Shown: positions 46,385 through 55,717, counted from the first letter of the stretch. The stretch: 64,000 nucleotides of DNA from Marinilabilia salmonicolor (GCF_003003035.1 NZ_PVTS01000010.1:121616-185615), one strand, 5' to 3'. A program made the numbers and translations. The notes: a model not told the origin generated them from the letters alone.

Positions 46385-47896
46385 TTAAAAGAGGGAATTC
46401 TTTAACTTTTTGTTTCTGCCTTTATCGTCCGGCAATTGTTTGAGAGCAGAGCCATTGATCTGTTCCAGTAAAAACAGCACAATCTTTCTGTAAATCTCCT
46501 CCTTCAACAATCCATCCTCCACTCCGGCATCGATGTTGGGATTGTCATTTATCTCAATGACAAAAGGTTTTCCATCCAGCTCTTTAATATCCACTCCGTA
46601 AAGACCATTTCCAATCAGTCTGGTTGCTTTCAATGCAATTTCGAGCACCTGTACGGGAGCATCTGCAGGTTCCAGAATGTCAAAATTGCCTTCTACTTCA
46701 GACTTCTTTTTGCTGTTCCAGTTGTAAATCTGCCAGTGTCCCGAAGCCATGTAATAACGACAAACGAACAAGACCTCATTGTTGAGAATCCCTACCCGCC
46801 AGTCATAGTCGGTAGGCATAAATTCCTGAGCAATCAATAAGTCAGACGCCTTCAGCATCTCCTTAACCTTATCTTTAAACTCCTCTTTACTGTTCACCTT
46901 TACAACTCCCTGAGAGAAAGAAGAATCAGGTAATTTCAGCACACATGGAAATCCGAGAGAATCAGCATCCCGCGGATTATCAGACAATAAAACCAAAGTT
47001 TTGGGAGTAGGTATTTTGGCATTGCGCAACAATTCGGTCAGATAAACTTTATTGGCACATTTCAAAATGGAATCGGGGGAATCCAGAACCGCCAATCCTT
47101 CACTCTGAGCTCGCCGGGCCATGCGGTATGTATGATGATTCACTGCAGTAGTTTCCCTGATAAGCAGTGCATCGAACTCCCCGATGCGATTGTAATCCTC
47201 TTTGGTAATAAACTCCACATAACAGCCAAGCTTTGAGGCAGCTTCCTCGAAAGCAGCCAGCGCTTTTTTATTAGAAGGAGGAGACGTTTCATCCGGATTG
47301 ACAAGAATGGCCAGATCGTAAATATACTTTCCGGGCCGGGCCAGATCATAGCGCTTTCGCTTAAAGTATTCGATGGCAAAATTCTCCAGATACGGGAGAT
47401 GATGCTCAGGAACTTCCTTAAAAGGAATGGTACGAATGGAAAAAACCTCCCATTTCCGTCCGTTATGCACAAAGCGGGCACGCAGGAATGGTGCCTGAAA
47501 CAACTTATGCAATTCTTTGGCCAGACGTGCATACTGAATAGATATATTCTGGCCGAAATAAATACTCAATACAAATTCCTGTGACCGGATTCTTTTCAAA
47601 CTCTTTTGTATCAAGTCGTCCAGATCATCCGAAACACTTTTTACCAGAGCCCTTTCCCGGAGATCCAGAATATTCTTAACCGAGGGAACTACCTTATGGC
47701 CTCTTGCTTCAGCCAGTAAAGAGACATAATACCCGCGGGTTTGATAGGCATAATCATTAGAGAGATTGAAAACTCTTACATTCCGGAGCTTAGAGAAGCC
47801 GGAATCACTCAAATATCTTCGGGGAGAGATTACATCCACTCCCGGAATATCCAAACCCCAATGCGAGGGTTTGTTGATTACAATAATCTTCTTCAC
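46385..47896 (-). CDS. RLAN-RimK ATP-grasp ligase
   Basis: A 503-residue protein. The first about 180 residues match the RimK-like ATP-grasp N-terminal (RLAN) domain (KKIIVINKPSHWGLDIPGVD, then VISPRRYL). A full ATP-grasp domain follows from about 275 (LDSPDSILKCANKVYLTELL, CVLKLPDSSFSQGVVKV, GVDIKELDGKPFVIEINDNP), with the metal-binding E-I-N-D-N. Such enzymes attach amino acids to a carboxylate, RimK itself adding glutamates. The start is GTG at 47896. First gene of a tight three-gene run with GCS2 and the amidohydrolase. Confidence 0.9.
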   Translation of the reverse strand: MKKIIVINKPSHWGLDIPGVDVISPRRYLSDSGFSKLRNVRVFNLSNDYAYQTRGYYVSLLAEARGHKVVPSVKNILDLRERALVKSVSDDLDDLIQKSLKRIRSQEFVLSIYFGQNISIQYARLAKELHKLFQAPFLRARFVHNGRKWEVFSIRTIPFKEVPEHHLPYLENFAIEYFKRKRYDLARPGKYIYDLAILVNPDETSPPSNKKALAAFEEAASKLGCYVEFITKEDYNRIGEFDALLIRETTAVNHHTYRMARRAQSEGLAVLDSPDSILKCANKVYLTELLRNAKIPTPKTLVLLSDNPRDADSLGFPCVLKLPDSSFSQGVVKVNSKEEFKDKVKEMLKASDLLIAQEFMPTDYDWRVGILNNEVLFVCRYYMASGHWQIYNWNSKKKSEVEGNFDILEPADAPVQVLEIALKATRLIGNGLYGVDIKELDGKPFVIEINDNPNIDAGVEDGLLKEEIYRKIVLFLLEQINGSALKQLPDDKGRNKKLKNSLF

Positions 47897-47916
47897 GTAA
47901 AAAATTAAGAATTAAA

Positions 47917-48012
47917 GAAACGAGCATGACAACGATTGCCACAAGAGAATATGTATAAGTTCTTACATGCGAGTTCCATCAGACCAATAACTTAGTTTAA
48001 TTATATACTGAT
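47917..48012 (-). repeat. R1 dispersed repeat, copy d
   Basis: GAAACGAGCATGACAACG, GAATATGTATAAGTTCTTAC and ATGCGAGTTCCATCAGACC match the 60.5-kb array in the same orientation. It sits between the C39-like peptidase and RLAN-RimK genes. Confidence 0.8.
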
Positions 48013-48018
48013 TAAACA

Positions 48019-48723
48019 CTAATCTTTGAACAGGACCAGCATATTGGCATCATACGTTACAATGCCCAGCAAAATGGAGTTTATCAGGCGATGAACATCC
48101 ACCTGGTAATAGTTATCTCCCGAAATGGGATTTTCTTTATAGGGATCGGCGATGAAGACCCGATCTTTGTCCATTCCACTGAGCACAACAAAATGCCCCA
48201 TTGGTTCACCTTTCAAATCATGATAAACAGACCGGTCCTTATGATCTGTATATTCCCGTTTGGATTTATAGAGATAAGTGGCACTCAGACCGGTTAATAC
48301 AGGTATGCCCTGATGCAGATAACGCTCAAAGATGCACCGGTTCAGATCTTCAAACACAATTTCTCCCCCCATCTGCAAATATTGCTGATAGGCCCGGGTT
48401 GCCTGCAAAAACTTCTTTCCGTGTTTATAGCGCAATTGAAGTTCCAGCCGTTCAATCAATTCATTGGAAGAAAAATCTTCCCAGGAAGGATCAAACATCT
48501 TCAGGTTATAGGAGTAAATCCTGGTTTTCAGGTCTCTTTTGAGGGCATCCATTCCCAGCATCACAGCCAATGTCCCCCCTTCAGGAAGATAATTCACACT
48601 CTTCACCACCTCATCCAGAGAGAGATCCTCTCCCAGGTAGCGATACACGGCATGCAGGCTTGTAGGTCCGCAGGTAGAATCGTCAGGCTGCGAAAGTATG
48701 CTGACAAAGTGCCTGTTTTTCAT
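48019..48723 (-). CDS. C39-like papain-fold peptidase
   Basis: A 234-residue cytoplasmic protein with the C39 triad: Q12/C18 in SQPDDSTCGPTSL, H176 in GHFVVLSG and D192 in ADPYKENP. The family cleaves leader peptides at glycine motifs or hydrolyses isopeptide/amide bonds. It lacks a transporter domain and signal. It is directly upstream of the RLAN-RimK, GCS2 and amidohydrolase genes, a neighbourhood described for amidoligase systems, so peptide processing within that pathway is inferred. Confidence 0.87.
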   Translation of the reverse strand: MKNRHFVSILSQPDDSTCGPTSLHAVYRYLGEDLSLDEVVKSVNYLPEGGTLAVMLGMDALKRDLKTRIYSYNLKMFDPSWEDFSSNELIERLELQLRYKHGKKFLQATRAYQQYLQMGGEIVFEDLNRCIFERYLHQGIPVLTGLSATYLYKSKREYTDHKDRSVYHDLKGEPMGHFVVLSGMDKDRVFIADPYKENPISGDNYYQVDVHRLINSILLGIVTYDANMLVLFKD

Positions 48724-48926
48724 GGTTACATCAATAAAAAATACCGATGTAATATTAGAACATTTTTACATTGAATGTATCAGCATCCAGAAAATATTTT
48801 TAGGCTATCCCAAAAATCATATATGCCCGGAAAATATGGAGATTGCTTCGTTAGATCTGCAATAAACCTGCGATTGCGGAGTGCCGGGAAAAGAAATAAT
48901 ATTTTCTCCCGGCTATAAAGCATAAA

Positions 48927-48956
48927 AAACCCTCTCCGGAGAACCGAAGAGGGTTT
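48927..48956 (-). terminator. Terminator after the DUF4295 gene
   Basis: AAACCCTC pairs with GAGGGTTT around a loop, then TTTATGC on the minus strand. It ends the rpmB-rpmG operon. Confidence 0.75.
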
Positions 48957-48991
48957 ATGTATCGTACGTCTCACAACGTGAGCACAGGAAA

Positions 48992-49144
48992 TTACTTTTT
49001 AAAGTAGTCTTTTACCAAATCGTTTGGCACTACATCTTCCTGAAAAGAGTAAGATCCGGTTTTAGATGACTTCACCATTTTAATAACTTTGGTATGTCCT
49101 TTACCTGCACCTTTTTGTACTGATGCTACTGCTTTCTTAGCCAT
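48992..49144 (-). CDS. DUF4295-type small basic protein
   Basis: A 50-residue protein, MAKKAVASVQKGAGKG to a KDYFKK end, rich in lysine. It is the DUF4295 family that regularly follows rpmG in Bacteroidota and is probably a ribosome-associated accessory protein (inference). It begins 11 bp after the rpmG stop, so it belongs to the same operon. Confidence 0.88.
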   Translation of the reverse strand: MAKKAVASVQKGAGKGHTKVIKMVKSSKTGSYSFQEDVVPNDLVKDYFKK

Positions 49145-49155
49145 GATCTACTGTT

Positions 49156-49344
49156 TTATTTGATTTCACGATGAACAGTATAACGCTTCAAAACAGGGTT
49201 ATACTTTTTCAATTCAAGACGATCCGGGGTGTTCTTACGATTTTTCACACTGATATACCGTGAAGTCCCGGGCATTCCGCTCTCTTTGTGTTCGGTGCAT
49301 TCCAAAATCACCTGAACGCGGTTTCCTTTACCTTTCTTAGCCAT
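49156..49344 (-). CDS. rpmG: 50S ribosomal protein L33
   Basis: A 62-residue L33: the conserved core [15 protein letters not shown], then [20 protein letters not shown] and a VHREIK end. Only one cysteine remains, so it is the zinc-independent form. Middle gene of rpmB-rpmG-DUF4295, 17 bp after rpmB. Confidence 0.95.
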   Translation of the reverse strand: MAKKGKGNRVQVILECTEHKESGMPGTSRYISVKNRKNTPDRLELKKYNPVLKRYTVHREIK

Positions 49345-49361
49345 AATTTACCCTCCGTTTT

Positions 49362-49604
49362 TTAGTATTTTGAAATAAAACCATTCTTTTTGGCTGACTC
49401 CAGTGCAGCTTTTACGCCCACTTTATTGATCAGCCTAAGCCCTGAGGCAGATACCTTCAGGCTAACCCAACGGTCCTCTTCGGGTAAATAAAACTTCTTA
49501 TTGAAAAGGTTTGGATTGAACCTCCTTTTGGTTCTTCTCTTTGAGTGGGAAACGTTGTTTCCTACCTGAAAGCTTTTTCCTGTTATTTCACAAACTTTTG
49601 ACAT
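49362..49604 (-). CDS. rpmB: 50S ribosomal protein L28
   Basis: An 80-residue L28 with the normal N terminus [20 protein letters not shown] and [11 protein letters not shown] motif. First gene of the cluster. Confidence 0.96.
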   Translation of the reverse strand: MSKVCEITGKSFQVGNNVSHSKRRTKRRFNPNLFNKKFYLPEEDRWVSLKVSASGLRLINKVGVKAALESAKKNGFISKY

Positions 49605-49739
49605 TGCTCAACCGTTTTTCGATACGTTTTTCAAACAGAGCGCAAAATACGGCATTTTTCTTAAAACAAACAAACTTTTTCTTTTATATTTTTCACCAAT
49701 AGGGCCATGATGCAACAAACAGTAGGTTTTACTTCGTTA

Positions 49740-50987
49740 TCAGATCTCCCCCTTTTTCATCATCTGCATCAATTCAATCAAAGCTGTTTCTGAGGTTCGC
49801 ATAATGTTGCGCTCGCGATATTTCCCAAAGTTAAATAATTTGCTCACAACTCCCTTCCCTGATGCAGCCCAGGCAATCCAAACGGTGCCAACAGGTTTTT
49901 CATTGGTTCCGCCACCGGGACCGGCAACACCCGAGGTAGCAATGGCATAATCCGCATCTGTGATATCTAACACTCCCAGAGCCATCTGCTCAACCACCTG
50001 CTTACTCACTGCACCAAACTCTTTCAGATCCCGTTCTCTCACCCCCAATAACCGCTGTTTCAATTCGTTGGAATAAGTAACCATGCCTCCTTTAAAATAG
50101 TCTGAAGATCCAGCCACTGAAGTTACCAGATGTGCAAGATACCCTCCCGAACAACTCTCCGCCAGAGCCAGCGACTTTTCTGTATTGCGGAAAAACTCAG
50201 CAAAAATATCGGAAGCAGGCAAATCTTCATCCCCGTAAATATTATCACCAACAATGGGTTTCAAACCATCAACAGCATTCGCAATTTTTGTCTCTAAGGT
50301 TTTGGCATCATCACCACGAGCGGACAAACGCAAACGAATTCTTCCCGGAGCAGGCAAATAAGCAAGCTTAATTTCCGGTGGAAGGTCATCCTCCCAATCC
50401 GTGAGCATCTCTGCCAGAACCGCTTCAGGGATATTGTGTATCAGAATGGTTTTATGAATAATGATACCCGGCCGGTATTTTTGTATCAACCGGGGAATAA
50501 TGCGTTCACTCATAACCCGTTTCATTTCCGACGGGACGCCGGGCATCGACACCACCACACTGTCATTGTAATCGAACCACATTATGGGTGCAGTGCCCAT
50601 AGGGTTTCGTATTACATCACATTTCTTGGGCACCAGGGCCTGTTCTCTGTTGAGTTCATTGATGCTTTTTACGCGACCTTTCAAAAACTTCTGAATATCA
50701 CCAAACACCTCTTCATTAAAAACCAAATGCGTATCGAAAAATTCACACAGCGTTTTTTTGGTTATGTCATCACGGGTTGGTCCAAGCCCTCCGGTCATGA
50801 GTACAATTTTGGCCCTCTGTGTTGCCTTTTCGAGCACATCCTTAATTTCTTCTTTCTTATCGCTGACAGATGTAATGCGTTGAACATCGAAACCGGCCTT
50901 ATTCAATTCCCGCCCCATCCAGGCAGAGTTGGTATCTGTAACCTGACCAATCAGTAACTCATCTCCTATTGTAATAATTTCTACCAT
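49740..50987 (-). CDS. cinA: CinA family nicotinamide-nucleotide amidohydrolase
   Basis: A 415-residue two-domain protein. The N-terminal MocF/MoaB-like domain (about 1-170: IGDELLIGQVTDTNSAWMG, GGLGPTRDDITK) is followed by a C-terminal CinA domain (about 255-410: LALAESCSGGYLAHLVTSVAG, ATSGVAGPGGGTNEKPVGTVW). It recycles nicotinamide mononucleotide from NAD breakdown and may cleave ADP-ribose. Length is normal. It is monocistronic, upstream of the rpmB operon on the same strand. Confidence 0.94.
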   Translation of the reverse strand: MVEIITIGDELLIGQVTDTNSAWMGRELNKAGFDVQRITSVSDKKEEIKDVLEKATQRAKIVLMTGGLGPTRDDITKKTLCEFFDTHLVFNEEVFGDIQKFLKGRVKSINELNREQALVPKKCDVIRNPMGTAPIMWFDYNDSVVVSMPGVPSEMKRVMSERIIPRLIQKYRPGIIIHKTILIHNIPEAVLAEMLTDWEDDLPPEIKLAYLPAPGRIRLRLSARGDDAKTLETKIANAVDGLKPIVGDNIYGDEDLPASDIFAEFFRNTEKSLALAESCSGGYLAHLVTSVAGSSDYFKGGMVTYSNELKQRLLGVRERDLKEFGAVSKQVVEQMALGVLDITDADYAIATSGVAGPGGGTNEKPVGTVWIAWAASGKGVVSKLFNFGKYRERNIMRTSETALIELMQMMKKGEI

Positions 50988-51593
50988 CAGATAAACATAG
51001 TTTTTACCCTACCTTATAAATGAAATGTTTATTTTCAACTAGCAGGTAAAATGTAAACAGGCTGAAAGTCTGATAGAAATAGCCAAGGGCGTTTCCCCAG
51101 CCTATTGCTTAAAGACCTTCGGCCTTAAAATAACACAACAACATCATGTATTCCTAAAAAAGGAAAAAACTTCGCTTTTAAGAGGAATGAATTATTCACA
51201 AATAATCGATCACGATGTCGGATTTCCGAAAAACACAAAGTTAATCTTTTGGGTGAAAAATTGCCTTCAAAAAAAATGGATATAAAGAATCAAAAACTAA
51301 TTAAAGAAATATTTCTGCATTTTAGTTAACAAATGCAAAAACAAGGTCTCTATTTCAGACTTGAACATTGCACATTTAGGGTCAATTTTCATGTTTTAAA
51401 ACATAAATTACTGCAACATTTCTTTAATTAAAACACGGAAATGAACGTATATAACACTATTACAGTTACTTCTTTTTATCTACATATCTAACTTATTGTG
51501 GTAGTTAATGATTATTAAAGATTTTTTTCTTTAATTCTGCACATCTAATTTTACACCAAAATAAAAATGAAAAACAATTAAAAACAACCTGTC
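50988..51593. other. Intergenic region with an R2 copy and long AT-rich leader
   Basis: Positions 51053-51192 are R2 repeat. The 400 bp before the biotin-carrier gene are strongly AT-rich with no ORF; no TAnnTTTG box is convincing. Confidence 0.6.
51053..51192. repeat. R2 hairpin-rich repeat, copy 3
   Basis: GTAAACAGGCTGAAAGTCTGA, GGGCGTTTCCCCAG, CCTATTGCTTAAAGACC and TTCGGCCTTAAAA follow the order seen at 37.85 kb, but the long ATTATTGGT stem is missing, showing internal deletion. Confidence 0.78.
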
Positions 51594-51974
51594 ATGAAAA
51601 AGTATTTGATTACCGTAAACGAAAAACAGTACGAAGTAGATGTTGAAGAGGTAAGAACTACCGGAGGTGCTTTCCAGACCCTGAAATCTGCACCAAAAAT
51701 GAAAAGTGGCGTAAGTCCGAGTCAGATTAAGTCATCAAAACCCAAAACTTCATCTAAAGGGGGAGAAAAAGTAACTGCTCCAATGCCTGGCAGCGTGTTT
51801 AAAATGTTGGTTGCTGAAGGTGATGAAGTAAAAAAAGGTCAGACCCTTTTGGTATTTGAAGCCATGAAGATGGAAAACGACCTTACTTCTCCTGTTGACG
51901 GAAAAGTTGCTGCCATCAATGTAGCCGAAGGCGATGCCATTGCAGCAGGTCAGGAATTGATTATTATTGCATAA
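51594..51974 (+). CDS. Biotin carboxyl carrier protein
   Basis: A 126-residue carrier. A variable Pro/Lys-rich linker (about 34-60) leads to a biotinyl domain with the modified lysine K92 in FEAMKMEND. It shuttles carboxyl groups for the carboxyltransferase encoded 17 bp downstream. This size is typical of the carrier subunit in Bacteroidota oxaloacetate or methylmalonyl decarboxylase-type complexes. Confidence 0.92.
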   Translation: MKKYLITVNEKQYEVDVEEVRTTGGAFQTLKSAPKMKSGVSPSQIKSSKPKTSSKGGEKVTAPMPGSVFKMLVAEGDEVKKGQTLLVFEAMKMENDLTSPVDGKVAAINVAEGDAIAAGQELIIIA

Positions 51975-51991
51975 CCCCGTAAAACTGTCGA

Positions 51992-53545
51992 TTGTATATG
52001 GGTAAAGTTGGAATTACAGAAACAATTCTACGCGATGCGCACCAGTCACTGATTGCCACGCGTATGAAAACCGAAGAGATGCTCCCGATGATTGAGCAAC
52101 TCGATGATATAGGTTACCACTCACTAGAGGCCTGGGGTGGAGCAACTTTCGATGCCTGCATTCGCTTCCTGAATGAAGATCCCTGGGAGCGCCTGCGGAA
52201 AATCAAAGCAAAGGCCAAAAAGACTCCGTTGCAGATGTTGCTGCGCGGACAGAATCTCCTTGGATACAAGCATTATGCCGACGATGTAGTCGAATATTTT
52301 GTACAAAAAGCTGTGGCCAACGGGATGGACATCATTCGTATTTTTGATGCACTGAACGATCCCCGAAATATGGAAACAGCCATTAAAGCTTGTATCAAAG
52401 AAGGTGGACACGCTCAGGGATGTATCAGTTACACCACCAGTCCGGTGCACAATCTGGAAATGTTTGCCAAGGATGCCAAGCGTCTGGAAGATATGGGCGC
52501 CCATTCCATCTGCATCAAGGATATGGCAGGATTGCTGAAACCCTATGATGCATACAACCTTATCAAGGCCATCAAGGAAACAATAAAAGTTCCCGTTCAA
52601 CTTCACACACACTATACCAGTGGAGTTGCCTCCATGACCTACCTTAAAGCGATTGAAGCAGGTGTGGATGTTGTGGACACAGCGCTCTCTCCCATGGCCG
52701 GCGGAACTTCTCAGCCTGCAACAGAGCCGTTGGTTGCTTCTCTTCAGGGAACTGAGCGGGATACCGGCTTAGATCTGGTAAAACTCAGTGAATTGGCCGC
52801 TTACATGCGTCCATTGAAAGACAAATGGCTGGAGTCAGGCCTGCTCAACCCCAAGATGTTGGGAGTTGATGCCAATGCCTTGATTTATCAGGTTCCGGGT
52901 GGAATGTTATCCAACCTAGTATCACAACTTCAGCAATCCAACGCTATGGATAAATACGAAGCTGTGCTTGAAGAGGTGCCCCGTGTACGTAAAGACTTCG
53001 GTTATCCGCCGCTGGTAACTCCATCCAGTCAAATTGTTGGTACCCAGGCAGTATTCAACGTACTGATGGGCGAACGTTACAAGATGGTTCCAAAGGAATC
53101 AAAAGGTGTGGTAAAAGGAGAATACGGAACTCCTCCTGCACCTATTTCTGATGAAATCAAGAAAAAAATTCTGGGCGACGAAGAGGCAATTACATGCAGA
53201 CCGGCCGATCTTATTGCACCGGAACTTGATAAAACCAGAGAAGAGATAAAAGATCTCATCACTCAGGATGAAGATGTACTCACCTATGCACTTTTGCCAC
53301 AGGTAGCAAAAAAGTTCTTCGAAATGCGGAAAAACGGAACACTTACTGCTCCGGAAGAACCCAAGCCGGCTGCAAAAGCAGCTCCTGCAGCAGAAAGCAA
53401 TGGTGAAGAAGAAAATGAGGAAGAATTGGCAGCTGTGATTTCAGCAGCTGTTGCTGCACAAGCAGAGCCGGGCACCCAGTATGCCGTTCGGGGTTTCAGA
53501 CAGGTTGTTAGCCCGTGGGTATTGTCAGGTCGCCTGAACCGCTAA
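51992..53545 (+). CDS. oadA: Oxaloacetate decarboxylase alpha-type carboxyltransferase with OadG-like tail
   Basis: A 517-residue carboxyltransferase. The HMGL-like barrel is about 5-290 (RDAHQSLIATRMKTEEMLP, QLHTHYTSG with metal histidines) and the PYC_OADA domain about 300-465. The usual C-terminal biotin domain is replaced: after a Pro/Ala/Glu linker (about 468-485) the last 30 residues, AAVISAAVAAQA then VVSPWVLSGRLNR, resemble the C terminus of OadG gamma chains. Biotin is supplied by the upstream carrier. No membrane beta subunit is adjacent. ATG codons at residues 1 and 3 are both possible starts. Confidence 0.88.
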   Translation: MYMGKVGITETILRDAHQSLIATRMKTEEMLPMIEQLDDIGYHSLEAWGGATFDACIRFLNEDPWERLRKIKAKAKKTPLQMLLRGQNLLGYKHYADDVVEYFVQKAVANGMDIIRIFDALNDPRNMETAIKACIKEGGHAQGCISYTTSPVHNLEMFAKDAKRLEDMGAHSICIKDMAGLLKPYDAYNLIKAIKETIKVPVQLHTHYTSGVASMTYLKAIEAGVDVVDTALSPMAGGTSQPATEPLVASLQGTERDTGLDLVKLSELAAYMRPLKDKWLESGLLNPKMLGVDANALIYQVPGGMLSNLVSQLQQSNAMDKYEAVLEEVPRVRKDFGYPPLVTPSSQIVGTQAVFNVLMGERYKMVPKESKGVVKGEYGTPPAPISDEIKKKILGDEEAITCRPADLIAPELDKTREEIKDLITQDEDVLTYALLPQVAKKFFEMRKNGTLTAPEEPKPAAKAAPAAESNGEEENEEELAAVISAAVAAQAEPGTQYAVRGFRQVVSPWVLSGRLNR

Positions 53546-53577
53546 AAGCTAATTCTCCTTATTGGTTTAAAAGCAGC

Positions 53578-53601
53578 AACGCCCGGTGAAAGCCGGGCGT
53601 T
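53578..53601 (+). terminator. Terminator of the carboxyltransferase operon
   Basis: AACGCCCGG pairs with CCGGGCGTT around TGAAAG, followed by a T run on the plus strand. Confidence 0.9.
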
Positions 53602-53726
53602 TTTGTTTGTTCTTTTTTGAGAAAATCTGATAATACTTTTCTGCCTGATGCATAAACCTGGAACACATCCGGAATTTGCACTCATTAAAATTCCTTCACT
53701 ACATAAATTCAGAATTGGTAGTTATG

Positions 53727-54392
53727 CTAATCAGTGAGTTTTGCCCATGATTCACCCTCAGATTCTTCTTCCCATTCATCCTCCACGGGAGGAGGTGGTT
53801 TTTGCGGACCTTCTTTGCGAAACACCACGGCTGTTACCACCCCGGCCAAAGCCCCCCACATATGGGCCTCCCATGAATAATCCACCAGCCATTCCACTGG
53901 GAAAATTCCCCAAAACAAGCTGCCATAGAGAAAGACCACCATCATGGACAATGCAATCAGTGGTACATAGTTTCGGATAATTCCGCTGATGAAAAGAAAT
54001 GAAGCGACACCATAAACCAGGCCGCTGGCTCCAACGTGCCAGGCGTCCCGGGCGCCAAACCACAACCATATACCTGCGAGCACATAAATCCAGATAAATA
54101 CTTTCAGCGCAATATCGCGATACACATAAAACAACACAGAGGTAAGTACCAGAAACGGTCCGGCATTGGCGCCCAGATGGCCCCAGTCGGCATGAATAAA
54201 AGGTGACAATAACACTCCGGGAAGTCCCTCTACAGATAAGGGCTTAACTCCAAGAAAAAACCAGTGGGTATCCTCCAATACCTGAACTGTATGCACCAGA
54301 AACATCAGTAACAACAAAAATAACGGGAAAACACTGCTGTAAAGTATCTTTTTCCGTTCTGCTATGATATGTTGCTCAGATAAACTGGTCAT
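53727..54392 (-). CDS. Rhomboid-family intramembrane serine protease
   Basis: A 221-residue membrane protein with about six helices. Catalytic dyad: S123 in GASGLVYG and H177 in WEAHMWGALAG; H72 and N76 in HADWGHLGANAGPF complete the oxyanion region. The C terminus is a soluble acidic, proline-rich tail (about 195-221). It cleaves transmembrane substrates within the inner membrane; the substrate is unknown. Confidence 0.9.
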   Translation of the reverse strand: MTSLSEQHIIAERKKILYSSVFPLFLLLLMFLVHTVQVLEDTHWFFLGVKPLSVEGLPGVLLSPFIHADWGHLGANAGPFLVLTSVLFYVYRDIALKVFIWIYVLAGIWLWFGARDAWHVGASGLVYGVASFLFISGIIRNYVPLIALSMMVVFLYGSLFWGIFPVEWLVDYSWEAHMWGALAGVVTAVVFRKEGPQKPPPPVEDEWEEESEGESWAKLTD

Positions 54393-54486
54393 AAGATATG
54401 ATTAGCTGTTGGCTGTTAGTTCGTGGCTGTTAGCTCTTGACTCGTAGCTCTCGCTGATTACTAACTATTATCTATTCTCTACTATC

Positions 54487-54550
54487 TATTCCCTACTGAC
54501 TATTCCCTACTGACTATTCCCTACTGACTATTCTCTACTGACTATTCTCT
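54487..54550. repeat. 14-bp tandem repeat
   Basis: About five copies of TGACTATTCCCTAC (two with TCTCTAC variants) run into the 3' end of the threonine aldolase gene, whose last codons (MLVENSQ) are encoded inside the repeat. The array is related to the GAATAGAG repeats at 17.74 kb. Confidence 0.85.
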
Positions 54551-55566
54551 ACCAACATCTTTATTTCAGTCACAAATCCTTTAATCTCCTCCTCCGTGGT
54601 ATCAAAAGAGGTCATCCAGCGCACTTCATTTCTGGATTCATCCCACATATAGAAAAAATACTTCTGCTGCAATGGTTCAATAATCTGTGGAGGAACGATT
54701 GCAAAGACACCATTGGCCTGTGGCTTCTGGGTCAATTGAACTTCCTTAACCGACTCAAGTTCCCGTGCCAGAAGACTGGCCATATAGTTGGAATGCTCCG
54801 CATTTTTTCTCCACAACCCATCGGTCAGAAAAGCCTCAAACTGGGCAGCAATAAAACGCATCTTGGAATGAAGCTGAGTTGTTTGTTTGCGAATGTATTT
54901 TGCATTTTCCACAAAACCGGGATTCAGAAAAACCACCGCCTCTCCAAACATCAGTCCGTTTTTGGTACCTCCAAACGACAGCACATCCACCCCAACATCG
55001 GTCGTCATCTCTCTAAAGTCGCAACCTAAAGAAGCAGCGGCATTGGATATTCGCGCCCCATCCATGTGAAGGAACAAACCATTGGAATGCACAAAATCAG
55101 ACAATCGCTTTAATTCCTCAAGAGAATATAAAGTGCCCATTTCAGTAGATTGGGTAATAGAGACCACCCCCGGCTGTGAGTGATGTTCAAATCCAAAACC
55201 ATGCAGATGTTGCTGAATTAAATCCGGAGTCAGCTTTCCATCCGGGGTTTTAATGGTCAACATTTTGCATCCTGTATGTTTCTCAGGAGCACCGCACTCA
55301 TCCACATTGATGTGAGCAGTATCCGCAGCAATCACTGCGTTAAATGGCCGTGTCATGGCCTGAAGGGCAATAACGTTGGCGCCGGTACCATTGTAAACAA
55401 AAAACACCCTGGCCTGCTCACCAAAAACTTTCTGAAAAAGCACCTCGGCACGTGCGGTTACCTCATCCCCTCCGTATCCGACAGCATGCTCTTTGTTTAC
55501 TTCAACAATAGCCTTCATTACATCAGGATGAACACCTGAATTATTATCACTTGCAAATCCCTTCAT
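54535..55566 (-). CDS. ltaE: Low-specificity L-threonine aldolase
   Basis: A 343-residue PLP enzyme that splits threonine or allo-threonine into glycine and acetaldehyde. The Schiff-base lysine is in SFGGTKNGLMFGE, and substrate residues are in FVYNGTGANV and HMDGARISNA. Length is typical. Its stop codon lies in the 14-bp repeat, so repeat expansion could alter the C terminus. Confidence 0.93.
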   Translation of the reverse strand: MKGFASDNNSGVHPDVMKAIVEVNKEHAVGYGGDEVTARAEVLFQKVFGEQARVFFVYNGTGANVIALQAMTRPFNAVIAADTAHINVDECGAPEKHTGCKMLTIKTPDGKLTPDLIQQHLHGFGFEHHSQPGVVSITQSTEMGTLYSLEELKRLSDFVHSNGLFLHMDGARISNAAASLGCDFREMTTDVGVDVLSFGGTKNGLMFGEAVVFLNPGFVENAKYIRKQTTQLHSKMRFIAAQFEAFLTDGLWRKNAEHSNYMASLLARELESVKEVQLTQKPQANGVFAIVPPQIIEPLQQKYFFYMWDESRNEVRWMTSFDTTEEEIKGFVTEIKMLVENSQ

Positions 55567-55676
55567 TCTTAAATCATTTATGGTTAATTTTTCGGTTGGG
55601 AGGTCATGCGAATGTAATGTTTTTTTACTTTTTCGGAAATGACTCCATTAATATCAGAATGAAGTTTGACACAAAA

Positions 55677-55717
55677 AAAGCCTGTTTTGCAGACATAAAG
55701 CAGACAAAACAGGCTTT
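55677..55717. terminator. Hairpin with AAAGCCTGTTTTG arms
   Basis: A 13-bp perfect stem with T runs on both strands, between the R3 elements and the threonine aldolase gene. It can end transcripts from either side. Confidence 0.75.

Noticed and set aside
48780..48974. 64-residue minus-strand ORF
   Set aside because: It reads through the terminator of the rpmB operon and has no conserved motif.
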